DNA of 64,000 bases from Pagrus major (taxonomy: Eukaryota > Chordata > Actinopteri > Spariformes > Sparidae): positions 21,586,197-21,650,196 of the forward strand of contig NC_133230.1 in the NCBI RefSeq assembly GCF_040436345.1, given 5' to 3'. A program made the position numbers and the translations under genes. The notes beneath the pieces are model-generated. The model did not search any database. It had not been told where the DNA came from and was given only the letters and a program-made list of their open reading frames with translations. The first letter of the stretch is position 1, and each line of letters starts with the position of its first letter. This document shows, in pieces, positions 1-12,093 of the stretch.

Positions 1-3000
1 CCTGCCGGTGTTCTTCAGCTTTGCGAGCATCCCTTGGCGTCTGCGTGTTTATATGAATGGAGTGTGTATCTGTTTGTTTGTTTGTGTGTTGGCTTATACT
101 GCATGTTAAGTGCTTTGGTGGGAGGGAGATATCCAGAATAGTCAGTGGTGCCATCACAGCACCCTCAGTTCCTGGCAGCCGGCTTTGCTAGCCTCTCCCT
201 GCCTGGTTGGCCTGACTCCAGGTCTGAGCTCTCCATCTTTCCAGCTCTGGCCTAGCTGGCCAAGAGCACTACCACTGACCCTGGATTTGGCTCCAGGAGT
301 TAGCAGGACCACTAAACATGGTCCATAGAGTACTCTTGAATCCATTTCTGCCATCACTAAATTAGAGTATATGAGGTTTAAATTGCATACAAATCATTCT
401 TTCCTTCCCCTGCTTTCCCCTCTCGCTCTGTGATGAAAGTGCAAGTCAGCCGTGATATTCTTCTTTTTCACTCAATATGCAGAGAACAGCCGCTCCAGGG
501 GAATCTCTAGAAAAACGGCCATGAATAGCTTTTCCAGTTATCCCAGGTTCTGTGATCCCTGCAGGGCGCAGATCTATCTGATGGGCCTGACGGGCCTGGA
601 AGGGCCAGGGGGAGGGATCAGAGGTCACCGACCGTGGGGGACATGAGGTGTAGCACCGGGACGTCAGAGTGCTGAGACTGACAGGAGCAGAGTGATGGCA
701 CCTTGGAGAGACGGGTCTCGTATTCTTGGCCTCAAATAGTCACGCACTCTCTCACACACACCACCACAGCTTTGAAGCTTGAAGTTATGAGCTTGAGACT
801 GAGGCGCCGGTTAGCATGACCTCAGATGAACTCCCTCAAGAGCAGTAGTCTTTGATCTACTTTTACTACTATTAGATAATGTCTCAAGGCACATATTTGT
901 CTCTCATTCAGCTAATTAAAATATTCTGTGACGTTGCCAAATAGTACCATTTATGGGAAAATGGTTTATTTGGCTCTTGCGTAACAGAAGGGCTTTCCCT
1001 CAAATACTTTGGGGTTGCCACCATAACCAAGACCTAAAGCTGAACCTGGTTTCTCAGATATCTGATATCCTCCATTCTTCCACACTACACGCTCAATGCA
1101 CGTGCCAGTGTCCTGTGTTACTAGATCCAGCATAGCCAGTAACTATAGAGTTGAATGCAGTGCTTCTCTGACCATTTAAGTGTTTCCATAGCTTGGATCT
1201 AAAAGTTTGACTGCGGCTGTGGGGCTCACAGATTTAAAATTTGCATAGCCAAAAGAGAGTGCAGGCATTATTAAAGTGTGGAGGTTCCAGTCCAGCTATT
1301 TGACTTGCAAACCTGTCTGTGTCAACTGGATGCACCATCTTTATTCACAGGATATAGCCTCCACCTTGCTTCATTACTCGGCTCCTTGTACTGTAGGAGC
1401 TTACTCTCCTCGTTACTAACTAGATCAGAAACAGAGTGGAGTGTGGCCACCATGTGATTCTCCGCCAGCCTCCACCCAGGCCATTATCCCGTCTGTCTCA
1501 GTAAACAGACCATTAACAGACAGAGCTGGTGGAGGCCAGATCACTATTGTTTTCCCTCCCATAGATCTGTGCAAATATTGATCTTCTCTTGAAGTATGAG
1601 TCAAAATAAGCACGAGCTGTAGTCGAGTGGAGGCTTTTTACTTGTGGGTGAGTCATTTCTGACCCAAAGAGCGGGCGGAAACAGAAGGGAGCATTACAGA
1701 ATGACAGAGCGGGAGAAACATTTGTCTTGTGTGTATTCTGGTCATCTGAAAGAGGTCCGCTTTTAGTGTTATTGTTTCCCCCTGCGTGGGCCCTGTGCCA
1801 GACAGACCAGCAGTCTCCTCCCGAGATAAACCGAGGCCAGGCCAAACCAGGCCGTTGCCAGTGAAGGAGACACCAGCGGGCAGGGAACTCCGAGGATAAC
1901 ACCGTGTCTTTCGCCTCCAGGTTTATTTGTGTCACAGCCTAGTGGCGACGCGGTCGACACCCAGCAGAGGCTGAGGTGATGTCTCCTGACTATTTCAACA
2001 CACACTGATCTGTGTAGAGGTTTGCAAAGCAGAAGTGTAGAGCTGCTTGCTTTGATTTTAAGTGTGATTGTACTCACAAGTACGTGTACACTCATTTTGT
2101 GTAGTTTTTCATACAAACACCAACAGAGCTGAACTCAGCGCCTCTCCCCTGCTCTTCACCCCTGGGGCAAAGGGCCCGACAATGTACAGGGGGATTAGCT
2201 GGCTCATTTTCCCCTCTTAAGAGCTGGAGAAAGAAAACAAACTCCCGTCATGTGGGGCTTGGCTGTGGGGACTTGCCACGCACACCTCATGGTAGGAGGT
2301 ACTTCACTATGATGTATGAATTATCACCCTCCCCCTGCTGTTCCTTTCCCTGCCTTTTTGTTGTGCTCCTTTCCCATCTTTCTCCCTAATTGAAATCCTC
2401 TTTGACTCTCCTCAGTGCTTGAGGTGCTTCTGTAACTGATACCTGTGGAGGCAAACCCCCCCTGACCCTCCCGGGAAAACTCTATTCTTTCTCTCTGCAT
2501 CGGTGCTCTATTCCCAGAATGTTACATCTAACTGTCAAGGCTGCTTTGGGTGTGCCTCGTGCTAGCAGCCATTCACTGAACAGCATATGTCCTCCCATTG
2601 TTTACGGCCCCATTTGGTTAACGATGACACTGATGTCATGCCATTATCCTCCCTCTCCAGTCTGGTTTGCCTCCCCCCTCCTCCTCCTTCCTCCATGCTC
2701 TCCAGGGGGCAGAGTTATCAAGTAGCAGCTCAGGAGACGAAAGAAAGATGCTCTCTGTATCAAGTGGCTAGCGGTGTGTGTGATGCCGCTCCAAACCCCA
2801 CGGCTGCTGTGGTTAGGTGTGAAGCCAGTGGCCCCAGCCAGTCAGTCAGCCTCTACTGCCCCCATCAGGTTAGACAGAGGAGGTGCAGGGCCAAGACACA
2901 AGAGCCCTGGATGAGTAGTGACAGGTGACGCTTGGGCCAGGAAGTGAATTTGGGCGCAAGTAGCACAATAGGCCTTTATTGTAGGCACCTCCACAATGCT

Positions 3001-6000
3001 GTCTTTCATAGACACAAAACAAGTGTACCTCTTAGTCATTATCACTAATACCAACGAGCTGCCTTCTTGAGAACAGCTTACAGATTGTCAGTCACTCTAC
3101 GTCAGAATGTATTTCTATAAGCGTTAATGTCAAGTGTCACCCAAAGCTTCTGTTAACACTCTAAACATGTTCTCCCCTTAACTAAGTGTTAGCGATACCC
3201 ACCTCCCGTATCCTCCTCTCTTTTGGGATGGAGAGCCTGTCGGTGGTGATGATAAGACACACGATAATGGATAAGGGGTCTGTAGGCTCGTGAGGATATG
3301 ATGTAACCGCAGTGAGCCCCCCTCGGACACACTCACAGAGTACAACTTGAGATAATCTGGTGGACAGTGGGCCGACTAATGGCTGAAGATCTGTCTCACA
3401 CACTCGCACGTCCCAGAGGAAGCTGCATTCAATGGAAAAGAGTGTGACCTCTGACCCATGGCGATGAAAGACCGCTGTTGACAGATATAGTATACCTGTG
3501 AGAGCCCTCTGTGTTTGGCTTGTCTGCGGGGGTTTTGTTTCTGGACCGCAGCCCGGACCAGTTCACACGTTCTCCGCTGGTAAAATTCTGCTCCATCAGT
3601 CCGCCGTATGTATCGATACAAACAGCTCCGCCCTTAGATAAACACGTATTCACACACATGTGAATTGTGTGGACACACACATGGGGGGCATAAGCACACA
3701 TCGCACATCCACACAATGCACTCAGTGTGCTGTGTCTCTCACAGGGGTACATTTTCTCTCAGGGTAGAGTGTAGGAAGGAGGGGCAGATGGGGTAGCAGT
3801 GTTGCGAGTGAAACCGGAGATGCCTGAGGAATGCAGGGGGTGTTTTTGGAGGGCTGGAGTGGAGTTTGGGGGGTGAAGGGGGGTTGACTTGAGGGGTAGG
3901 ATGGGTGATTAGGGGGTGACAGCTGAGTGCTGACCCTTCTATAATGACAAATCATCTGGCAGGTGTGTGGCTCTGCACCACCCCTCCTGCAGCCCCCATC
4001 GTTTCCAAGCCAGAAATCCTCAACCGCTGCCGGAGCGGAGCGTTAAAGGAAGACTTCCGGACATTCACACTGCCATCCAGCAGCCTCATGACTGGCCTTT
4101 CAGAAATATGGGGCAGCCTCTGTTCAGATATAGCCTGCCCTGTGCTTGTCAGCTGCCCTCTTGGTGCACTCAACACGCCGGTCTAAGCCCCTTCGCTTTA
4201 ATAAACATAGCTAATGAGGCTTCTGTCCTTGGAGTGGTCTCAGGTAGTCTAGGTTTTATTGATTGATCTTTGTAGATGTCATTTTTCCCTCCAGTGTTGA
4301 TTGAACTGAATACAGAGTTTATCTTCCCCAAATGCCTGAAAGTCATAGTACCCTGTTTGGATCATGAATCATGCTGATGACAAGCTGAATCTAAAAAGCC
4401 TCTCATCCTTGGGGAAGTAAAAAGAAAAGCTGACCCTGGATCAGTGAGGGTGCTGTGAAAGCGGACAGGTGCCAAGCTGAGGCCAGGTCTCAGGTCAGTG
4501 CTTTGAAGGAAAAATGGAAGAGCAGCCAGACTTTATGGATTCTCTCGGAAAACCTCATTGATTCAGATACTGCCTCATGTTTTCTGTTCCATTGAAGTAG
4601 TCAGTTTAGCGTCTTTGAACTTGCTGTATGGTAAACAGGAATATCAAGTCTTCATGTGTAAAAGCTGCCAAACCACATACGGTTAACTCTACAGTGAGCG
4701 TTGTCTAAGACTGATTCAGATTCCCCCATTGTCCTGTGCTTCTGCTCTGTGGTTTGTATGCTGATTAAGTGCTGAAATAGCCATTGTAGTAATACAGGCC
4801 TCTTTTTCTTTTCCATCAAGCCCGGGCTTCTACAGCTCTTCTTAATCCAATTCCAGCCAACACATGGAGTCTAGACAAGAGGCCCAACACAGCCTCCAAC
4901 TCCGTCTGATATCTGCTGGTTTCCCTTCGGAGTCCCCAAACTCGCTGCTGTTTCCCCTGAAAAACCCAAACACCCTCCTCTCCACAGCAGCAGCATCTCC
5001 GATCCAAACACAAAGTGGAGCCGCACATTCTCAGCTGGAAATCACGCAGAACCCGCCGGAACATTTCGCCACTTATCTTTTCACTTTGAATTAGAGATGG
5101 GGCCGTGCTGTGTTTTCCAGGCAGCCGGAGTGGGGGAATACTTTCAGGGTCCCGTCAGGAAAAAGTCTGACCGTTATTAGCATTAACAGGAGACATTGCC
5201 CAGGTATTCAGAGTTCCAGACCCAAGTGGAAAAATGCTGTTAGCTGTGAACAGTTTTGATCCAACTGCACATGGCTTTTTGAAAGAAATGGGGAATAGCA
5301 GATGGTATGCACAGAGGTTGAAAAATAATGCAGGCACTTTAAACCTCCATTATGCTTTTGAGAAAACAAAGATATTCCAAAAGAGGCTGCCCTTGATTCC
5401 AAATGTATATTAAAGAAATCCATACTAGAGATGCAGGATAAATATCAGACCGATAAATTACCGTCCTATTGGGAAATGTATATTATCGGCTATTTATCGG
5501 TATAGGTGAAATTCTAGCTGATAAATGGAGCTGATAATAATAAGCCAAATTGCAGCCCATTGTGCTCATGACTCGTGACACAACACACAACATGTGTGTA
5601 TTTAACTGCTACTGATACTGGAGTACATTTATTGCTAGAAAATTACTTTTGCTACTTAAGTACTATTTGTATGAATGACTTTCACTTTTACCAAAGTAAT
5701 ATTTTTGCACGATATCTTTACTTTTACTCAAGTATGACTTTTGGGTACTTTTTTCAACACAGCATAATATATCACTCCTTTGAGTGTGTTTACTAATGGA
5801 AAACCCAACATATTCCCATGTGGTAATCACAGTCTGACATGCACGCTATCATACTGTGTCATAGCGTGTCACTCAATTGTCTTCATCACATGCACTCGTC
5901 TTTTCCCACTCACCCCCCCCCAAAGCGACATAATGGGCCAGTCCAAAGTGACCCATATTTACCCAATAATACGAGGCTTTGAAAAGACCCAGATCGAGTT

Positions 6001-8125
6001 GCAGCTAATGCTCCAGTGGGGCCCAGAGAGTGAAAGATGTTACCGGCCGAAACGGCTTGGGTTTCAGGGCCCTGCGAACAAAAGGCAGTCCAGTCCTCAG
6101 AGAGAAAGGGAGAGAGAGGGGATGGGGGGGGCGTGGAGAGTGTGAGTGCACGCACTGAAACAGTAGCGTCAGAGGGGTTTGAAGCGTCTGTCTCGGAGGG
6201 TAGTGTGTGCGTTGTATCTGGTTTTATGATTGAAGGCAGTGTAAAGAGCCCGCCTGTTTTTGTAGGCGAGTGTGCTGCACTTTTTTTTTTATGTATTTCA
6301 TGTTGTTGCACGTCTTAGGTGTCGTCAGTCACCTCTTAATGCTTCAGCATCGTCAAGTACAGTCATGTGCGGAGAGTTTATCTTTCAGCTTCACGAACAT
6401 CTATGGCCGGTCATGTGTATGTACATGTAGGCGGCACAGGAAGATGCGGATACAGCCGCTGAGTTAATGGAGCAGAACTGAACTAACCTCGGGTGTTAGG
6501 GGTGAGCAGAGGGCAGACAGGGTTGGTTTAAGAGAAGAGGGTTTGTGATGATACCCAAAGGTGATTTCACCTCATATCCCCCCCCCCCCTTTCTGCTTCC
6601 CACCCCCACACCACTCACCCTCTTCCTCCCTCTCCCTTCATGTTCTCTTTTTGCTCTCTCTCTCTCCTTAGGGGCAGGCAGGTATAAAGTTACACAGAGC
6701 TCTCAGCTTTCTTGGAAGGAATGACCACATGAGTAGCTTGGGGATTAGATTAGCAGGAAGAGCAGACTTAGCCGGGCTGTAAATAGCCCACTTTTTTCAC
6801 CATTAAAAAGGCCCAGTACAATATAATCAATAGATAGCACTCATCTGATGCAGGAAGCCATATGAGAAGACCTCCCTCAAGTGCTCTGAAGGACAGGCTA
6901 CAGCAGCTTGGGCCTAATGAAGTTATTATTAATCACTGGGCCTCCTGTTTTGAACTTGCGTGTTGTTTCTCTAGTGGGTGATGAGTGGTCTTTGTGTGCT
7001 GGACCTGATTGACATCTCTCGCTGCTCTTCTTCTCACTTTCACTCTGTATTGTAAGACGAGACAAGGTCATCTTCTGTGATATTCCTGACTGTTTGTGTC
7101 GCAGTCATGCTAGCGAGCATGTTTCATTTTTTATTTTCAGCAAAGGGTTTTATTGCTAGCGAACAAAAGCGCCTCGCAGAATCATAAAACACCAAGGCAA
7201 CATCTGATCTATTCAGCGTGCAGTCCCACCAACACCTTTTTTTCTCGCTGTTCATCTCTCATTCACACACACACCTCAACTCTCTCCGAGCCTCCCCACA
7301 GGTGTTGGGTTACTCTGTAAAGCAGCTTGAATGGGCACAGAAATCACAGAAGGCTGTCTGTGCTCTTGATTTCCGTCTCACTTTGAAGTTTCCCCGGCTC
7401 ACAGGAACAGGGGGCCACAAAGCCAGACTCGTGTGAGGGCTTTAGCCAGGACTATGATTGGGGGGGCGTAGGGGGAGACAGTATTGACAGGCAAGGCTAC
7501 GTGTTGTCTCAGTTGCTGCGGGACTTTGCTTTTTTAGCTTTGTAGTCAGAAAGCAGTACAGAACATGTGTGCGGGGTTTCTCACCCAATGACCACTTTTT
7601 GATGGAGGAAGGATTAAAGTGGGCGAGGACACAGGTTAACCCCCCTATACACACACATCATAAGTAGATGGGCATCTTTCACTGTGGGGACAAGATGTGG
7701 AGACTACATTAACAGCTCGACTGTTTTTCTGTCTGTGCGCGAATGTGAAAATAAACACTGACTTTTGGCTTTGCTTAAGAACCTGAAAAGGAGCTTTGGC
7801 AGGATACATCTGTAAGCACTTAAAAAATAAAAGACACCCATAATACTTTAATAGAGCCGTGTTGGAGAGGCTTTTAGGCACAAGGTGTTCCAGTGTTAGC
7901 GTATGGGTATGTCTGTCTTCGCTGATCTCATCAAAGGGCCAAAGGGTCGCAGAGAGCCAGAAAAAATAACTCGGAGTGTGGATTTAATGAAGAATAAACT
8001 TACACTCAAGTTACACTCACAGGAACTACTTTTGAAACCAGCTCTCAGGGCTGCCAGTCAGTCACATTATTTACAAAAACACCTCACTGCTGTTACTGAC
8101 CAGGGCTCTCTCTGTGTGTTCTCAG
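1..8125 (+). other. mnat1: mnat1 last intron (3' part)
   Basis: This stretch ends at the acceptor of the terminal mnat1 exon, so it is read as intron. I looked for the preceding exon (the segment ending in a GPHVPELE..LGRLG-like peptide) and did not find it, so it lies upstream of the window. The intron is rather GC-rich at the start and has few obvious transposon copies before position 5400. From about 5400 there are short repeat fragments. A compact AT-rich stretch near 6760-6975 looks like a possible conserved regulatory element. Many short open frames occur on both strands, but none has a recognisable domain or splice support. Confidence 0.75.
5590..5765 (+). repeat. Dispersed repeat copy, ACTT-rich family
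   Basis: Positions about 5682-5760 match, in inverted orientation, positions 60441-60518 at the other end of the window. The shared stretch runs through CTTTTACCAAAGTAATATTT and CTTTACTTTTACTCAA. Related but more diverged fragments occur near 16093-16162, 33890-33960 and 60800-61030. This is a short interspersed family common in spiny-rayed fish introns (recalled). No coding capacity is visible. Confidence 0.75.
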
Positions 8126-8240
8126 GTATCTGAACCACGTGCGGGCTGCCATGCCTCAGGACACAGCTGGAGGATACACCTCAGCTTTGGCGTGTCATCG
8201 AGCAGTTCAAGACGCTCTCAGTGGGCTGTTCCTTCTCTAA
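8126..8240 (+). CDS. mnat1: MAT1 (CDK-activating kinase assembly factor), terminal exon
   Basis: This is the last coding exon of MAT1, the RING-finger subunit that joins CDK7 and cyclin H into the CDK-activating kinase module of TFIIH in the nucleus. It follows a clean acceptor (AG at 8124-8125). The exon starts with one base that completes a codon, then gives 37 residues beginning [20 protein letters not shown] and ending DALSGLFLL before TAA at 8238-8240. Human MAT1 ends with the closely matching YLNHVRAAS..., but its tail is DAFSGLFWQPS, so the fish C-terminus differs. This segment belongs to the hydrophobic C-terminal part of MAT1 that supports CDK7-cyclin H binding. All other exons lie upstream of the window. 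It converges with trmt5, with 473 bases between the two stop codons. Confidence 0.93.
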
Positions 8241-8415
8241 AGCTGAACACATCCATGGATCAAACTGCACAACAGCCACTGGGTAGAAATGTGACTAAAA
8301 GGACTGTAAAAACAACCACGGAGAGGGCAGAAGCTGCGGTGGTGAACAGTGTTCTGACTGTTTTTGGTCAAGATGAATATGTCTTTTTATATCTTTTGTG
8401 TTTATTTTATATTTA

Positions 8416-8421
8416 AATAAA
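8416..8421 (+). promoter_or_regulatory. mnat1: mnat1 poly(A) signal
   Basis: A canonical AATAAA lies 176 bases after the mnat1 stop codon, which predicts a 3' UTR of roughly 200 bases ending near 8435-8445. It is the first such hexamer on the plus strand after the stop. Confidence 0.75.
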
Positions 8422-8551
8422 TCACAGTGAAACCTGAGAATCCATCCATCATTTTATAGATTTATTTAGAAGTGAAGCAACTTAAGATGTGTGATGTCAA
8501 TCTCCTATAATAATAGCTCTAATGCATTATTTTATGAACAAAAGGAAGTAA

Positions 8552-8557
8552 TTTATT
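8552..8557 (-). promoter_or_regulatory. trmt5: trmt5 poly(A) signal candidate
   Basis: TTTATT on the plus strand gives AATAAA on the minus strand, 157 bases after the trmt5 stop codon. Two further minus-strand copies lie at 8461-8466 and 8401-8406. Use of the more distal copies would make the trmt5 and mnat1 3' UTRs overlap. Confidence 0.6.
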
Positions 8558-8713
8558 GACTAAATCTGGGTATGGATTTCTTACAACAAGATGCAACAAA
8601 ATCTGTGATAAAAGTATCAGTAAAATGCAGTTTATAAAAAAAAAGCAACTAAAATATTTTCTCAACTCAAATGTTTCCTTGCATTCCTTATAGTAACTTG
8701 ATTGATATGATGA

Positions 8714-11700
8714 TTATGTCGAATCTGTAGCTTCTTCACACTTCTGTCTCTTTGGAGCTGGTTCTTCTGAAGGCTCTGTGGATAAACAATCTGATTAGAA
8801 TCGAATCATGGACAACTATATTGTCCATTACTTTGGAAAATAGTCTTTGACCCATCTGGTGGTACATTAAAACATTTACACGCAGCACTTACAGCAATAG
8901 TGATAGTGTGAATACTTTAAGTTACGACTGCAACAAAATGATTTATCTAATAGTCTGCTGATTATTAAGTAGTAAATCAATATATTGAAATGTCAGAACA
9001 ATGTAAGACTACCATCACAATCTCCCAGGGCTGAAGACGAAATATTTAAATTACTTGTTATAAACTGAAATTTGAGAAGCTGGAAACATGGCATTTTTAA
9101 AATATTATCAAAATAGCAAATTTTTTGTCTACCGATTAATTTTTTTAATTGTGTCAGCTTTACATTAAATAGTAAGATAGAATACAAAACAATCAAGCAG
9201 TCAGGACAAAAAAAACTAAGAAACTAAGAATTGAGCAACCCAATTACCTGTAGGATAAATGACTTCTAACTACTTCCTACCAGGTTCCTCAGTAATTCTC
9301 CTTATCTTGTTTTCGAAGAGCTGCCAATTTATTGGCAGATTCCTCAGTGTTCTATGAATGAATTCTTCTTACCTGTCTGGTCATGATCCTCGCTGAAGAG
9401 GACTTCTTTAGGGACTGTGAATCTCACACACAACATATCCTTGTTGGGCGCTACATTTCGCACAAAATGCACAGAACATTGGTTCTCCAGAGGGAATCCA
9501 ATGCTGTCAGAAGCCCTCTTCACCACATCGGTCTCAGGGTTGTCATCTTTAGAGAAGCAGTAGCAGTGCACTATGGGTAGGTTCTCATCACAGGGAGGCT
9601 CCTGGTGCAACAGGCCCCTGAATGCATCAAGGAACTCCAGAGCCAAAGCAGGCAGGTTCATCACTACATGAATGCCAGCTGTTCCCTTCAGCAGCGCAGG
9701 CAGCTCCTGCTTCACAGGTCCCTGGATGAACGCTCGCCCGTCTAAGTTAAAGGTCCTGACTTTCTTCTCCACTTTGTTCAGTTTGCAATTGTGCTGCAGC
9801 CATCGGTAGGACTCGGGGTTGAGATCGTTGGCCAAAACCTTGGCGCCTGAGCGAGCTGCTGGGACGGCGAAGGGTCCAACGCCAGCAAACACATCAAACA
9901 CAGTCTCACCAGGTTTGATGAGCTGCACCACACGCTGGTGCTCTGTGCTCAGCCGAGGGTTCCAGTACACACGAGAGAAATCAAACTCGTAGTTCACCCC
10001 ATTTTCTTTCACCTGCCACACAGATGAAGGAAATTATATTCACCATCAGCTAATTAACTGAATAAATGTGAATAACATATACAGGCTACAACTTTTGTTG
10101 CACAATCCTGTGTTGTATAACGACAAATAAATTGAAGGGCCTTTTGATTAAACTTTATAATGCTATGTGTGTATAAGTAACACAAAATAACAGCACATTT
10201 GTGATGTAACTTACTTTGGCGACCATGTTTTCCTCTCCAGCAAGCATCTCCATCTTGAAGTTGCGGTAAGTCGAGTCAATCATGTTTGTCTTATTGACCA
10301 CGCAGGTAACACCAGGGTTTTTGTCCATGATGACTTGACCTATGATGGAAGCAGCCAACAAAATTAGCATTTAATATAACTTCCTAAATCTGAAATCCTT
10401 CCTTGGTTAAACTATGATCCAGAAAATGTATACCTTTATAAGATTTTAAGAATAAAAATAAAAACTTAAAGACTTTACTGTTATATCCGTGTTTATACAG
10501 GAAGTTATAATAAAATAATGTAATACAGCTGCAGCTCGTACATTATTGTGTCATTTATGTGCAATTGGTCATCAAGAGGTTTTCTGAAGAAGCTGATAAA
10601 AAGTGTTTTAGCCTAAAATGACTGGAAGGCATCGATCAAACATGTCTTACTCTTGATTCACTCACATGACAGTATGTCACAATTGAGGTGATTGGGCTAT
10701 TTGTTAAGGAAAGACCCGGCACACTGTAATGTTTCAACACTAGAGCTGCACCTGGCTACTATTTCCATTATCTAATTATCTGCCTTTGTTTGTAAAAAAA
10801 ATGCTACTCACAGTTGCCCAGAGCTCATAATGATGTCTTCAAATAGTTTATTTTTTGCCAACCAACAGTTCAAAACTCAAAGACTCTTCTTTATCTCTTC
10901 ATAAGAAGCTGGAACCAGCAAATGTTTGACATTTACTTGATAAAGGAAATCAATTATCATAACAGCTGGCAGCTCATTGTCTTTCAAACAACTAATCAAT
11001 TAATCAACTAATCATTGCAGCTATTCAACACAACCAAATTAATCGTATGACTTTTTATCAGAAGATCGAAACCTTGCACATCAAAGTAACATCGGGGCAC
11101 AGAGGTGTGCAAACTCTCTTCAACTTTGCATGAAACTTAACTTGTTAAACAACACTATGAGATGTATTTTTCAAAGACACAACTTTGAGACCTTTGCAGT
11201 CACTTATAGCAAACACATCGGAATCAGACTTATATAAGGATAGGTGAAGAATTAGAGAAAATAACCCTCATAGATTGATGTAGAAACACAACAATTCTCT
11301 GTGTTACTTTGTATTGCAATCCTTCTGTTGCATCATCTGCCTCTCACCTATGAGGTTCTTGTATGGGAGCTGGTGGTCCCTCAGGTTCATGTGTGCGATG
11401 TGTCCCACCCGGCTGAACGAAGAGGTCACGTCCTGACCCTGAGGGAGCACAGCCTCCAGAACCTCTTCAGTCTTCAGGTTGTGGTAGGTGAGCTGCAGCT
11501 CGTAGTACTGCAGCTCCTCAGAGACACCGAATGACCTCAGAGCCTCGGCCTCAGCCTCACTGAAGGAGGTTGGTGAGGACACTTTGTGGGGGTCCAACAG
11601 CACTAAACGAAAGTCACTACTCTCCTCTTTGTCTTGTACCACTCGGGGAATCCCTGGGCGATGAATGGCCGACTTTTTCAGGCTCTTGACCACTTTGTTC

Positions 11701-12093
11701 AAGACCCCAGTGGGCACCCGTAGAGCTGGGACTGTAATGTTCTGTGTGAAGGCCTCTTTGTCCAGAGAGGTCATACCCCGGACCTCTGCAGGGGGTCGGT
11801 ACAGTTTAGGCTCCATTATGAGCTTCACAGCAGAGCCAGAACACGCTGAGGCTGGCAGTGTGGCTGCAGACCAGAGGCTCCGGTACACAGCGACGGCTTT
11901 TCTTTGAGTTTGTGGAGGCGTCAAGACTCTGGAGAGGAGCCTGCAACAACATCATGCAGCTGTTATGAAGCAGAAAAGTTAAAAACACTTCGTAACTAGC
12001 AAATGAGCAAAAACGAGACGATTTAAGGCTGAATTGATAGTTATTTTAGCGATTACTTTCGAGAAAAATCACATTCAGAGCTCACCTCAACAT
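8714..12093 (-). CDS. trmt5: tRNA (guanine-37-N1) methyltransferase Trm5
   Basis: This enzyme methylates N1 of G37 next to the tRNA anticodon using S-adenosylmethionine, which prevents +1 frameshifting. In vertebrates it also serves mitochondrial tRNAs. There are five coding exons on the minus strand: 12093-12086, 11940-11348, 10339-10215, 10012-9373 and 8775-8714. All have GT-AG introns, and together they encode 475 aa (human 509). Exon 1 supplies only ATG TTG AG; the start MLRLLSRVL is basic and hydrophobic, as expected of a mitochondrial presequence. The region from [11 protein letters not shown] to HLNLRD-like residues is the Trm5 D1-D2 part. NPRLSTEH (260-267), [10 protein letters not shown] (282-291, SAM loop), NDLNP (304-308) and MNLPA (360-364, catalytic NLP motif) mark the Rossmann methyltransferase domain. 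The C-terminal tail is charged (PKRQKCEE). The tail GKKNSFIEH that follows exon 4 in the genome is intron read-through. Divergent from slc38a6. Confidence 0.95.
8930..9165 (+). mobile_element. Non-autonomous DNA-transposon copy, dispersed family A (hAT-like)
   Basis: This lies in trmt5 intron 4 (8776-9372). It is one of five copies in the window of a roughly 270-bp family. The family begins near GACTGCAAC or AGCTGCA and AATCTGCTGATT, and contains a GAGAAGCTGGAA block and an ATTATCAAAAT block. It ends in an ATTAAT..GCAGCT-like inverted end. The other copies are at 10741-11022, 35941-36205, 48278-48916 (interrupted) and 53859-54140. Assignment to hAT-like MITEs is from memory of the family, not a search. 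Confidence 0.65.
10340..11347. other. trmt5: trmt5 intron 2 with a family A repeat
   Basis: This 1-kb intron lies between the D1-D2 exon and the linker exon. About 10741-11022 is a copy of dispersed family A with recognisable ends (TAGAGCTGCA at the left, AATCATTGCAGCT at the right). The rest shows no coding or RNA signal that I can support. Confidence 0.75.
10741..11022 (+). mobile_element. Family A MITE, near full length
   Basis: The left end TAGAGCTGCA and right end TGCAGCT form short inverted termini. The inside carries the family blocks CCAACAGTTCAAAACTCAAAG and GAAGCTGGAACCAGCAAATG. It sits in trmt5 intron 2. Confidence 0.7.

Noticed and set aside
1513-1935. 140-codon minus-strand open frame in the mnat1 intron
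   Set aside because: No recognisable domain, low-complexity-like composition, no splice or start context; long open frames like this arise by chance in GC-rich introns.
9344-9372. GKKNSFIEH tail extending trmt5 exon 4
   Set aside because: A good donor (GTAAGA) precedes it, and the 8775-8714 exon continues the frame to a tail (PKRQKCEE) that resembles the human C-terminus.
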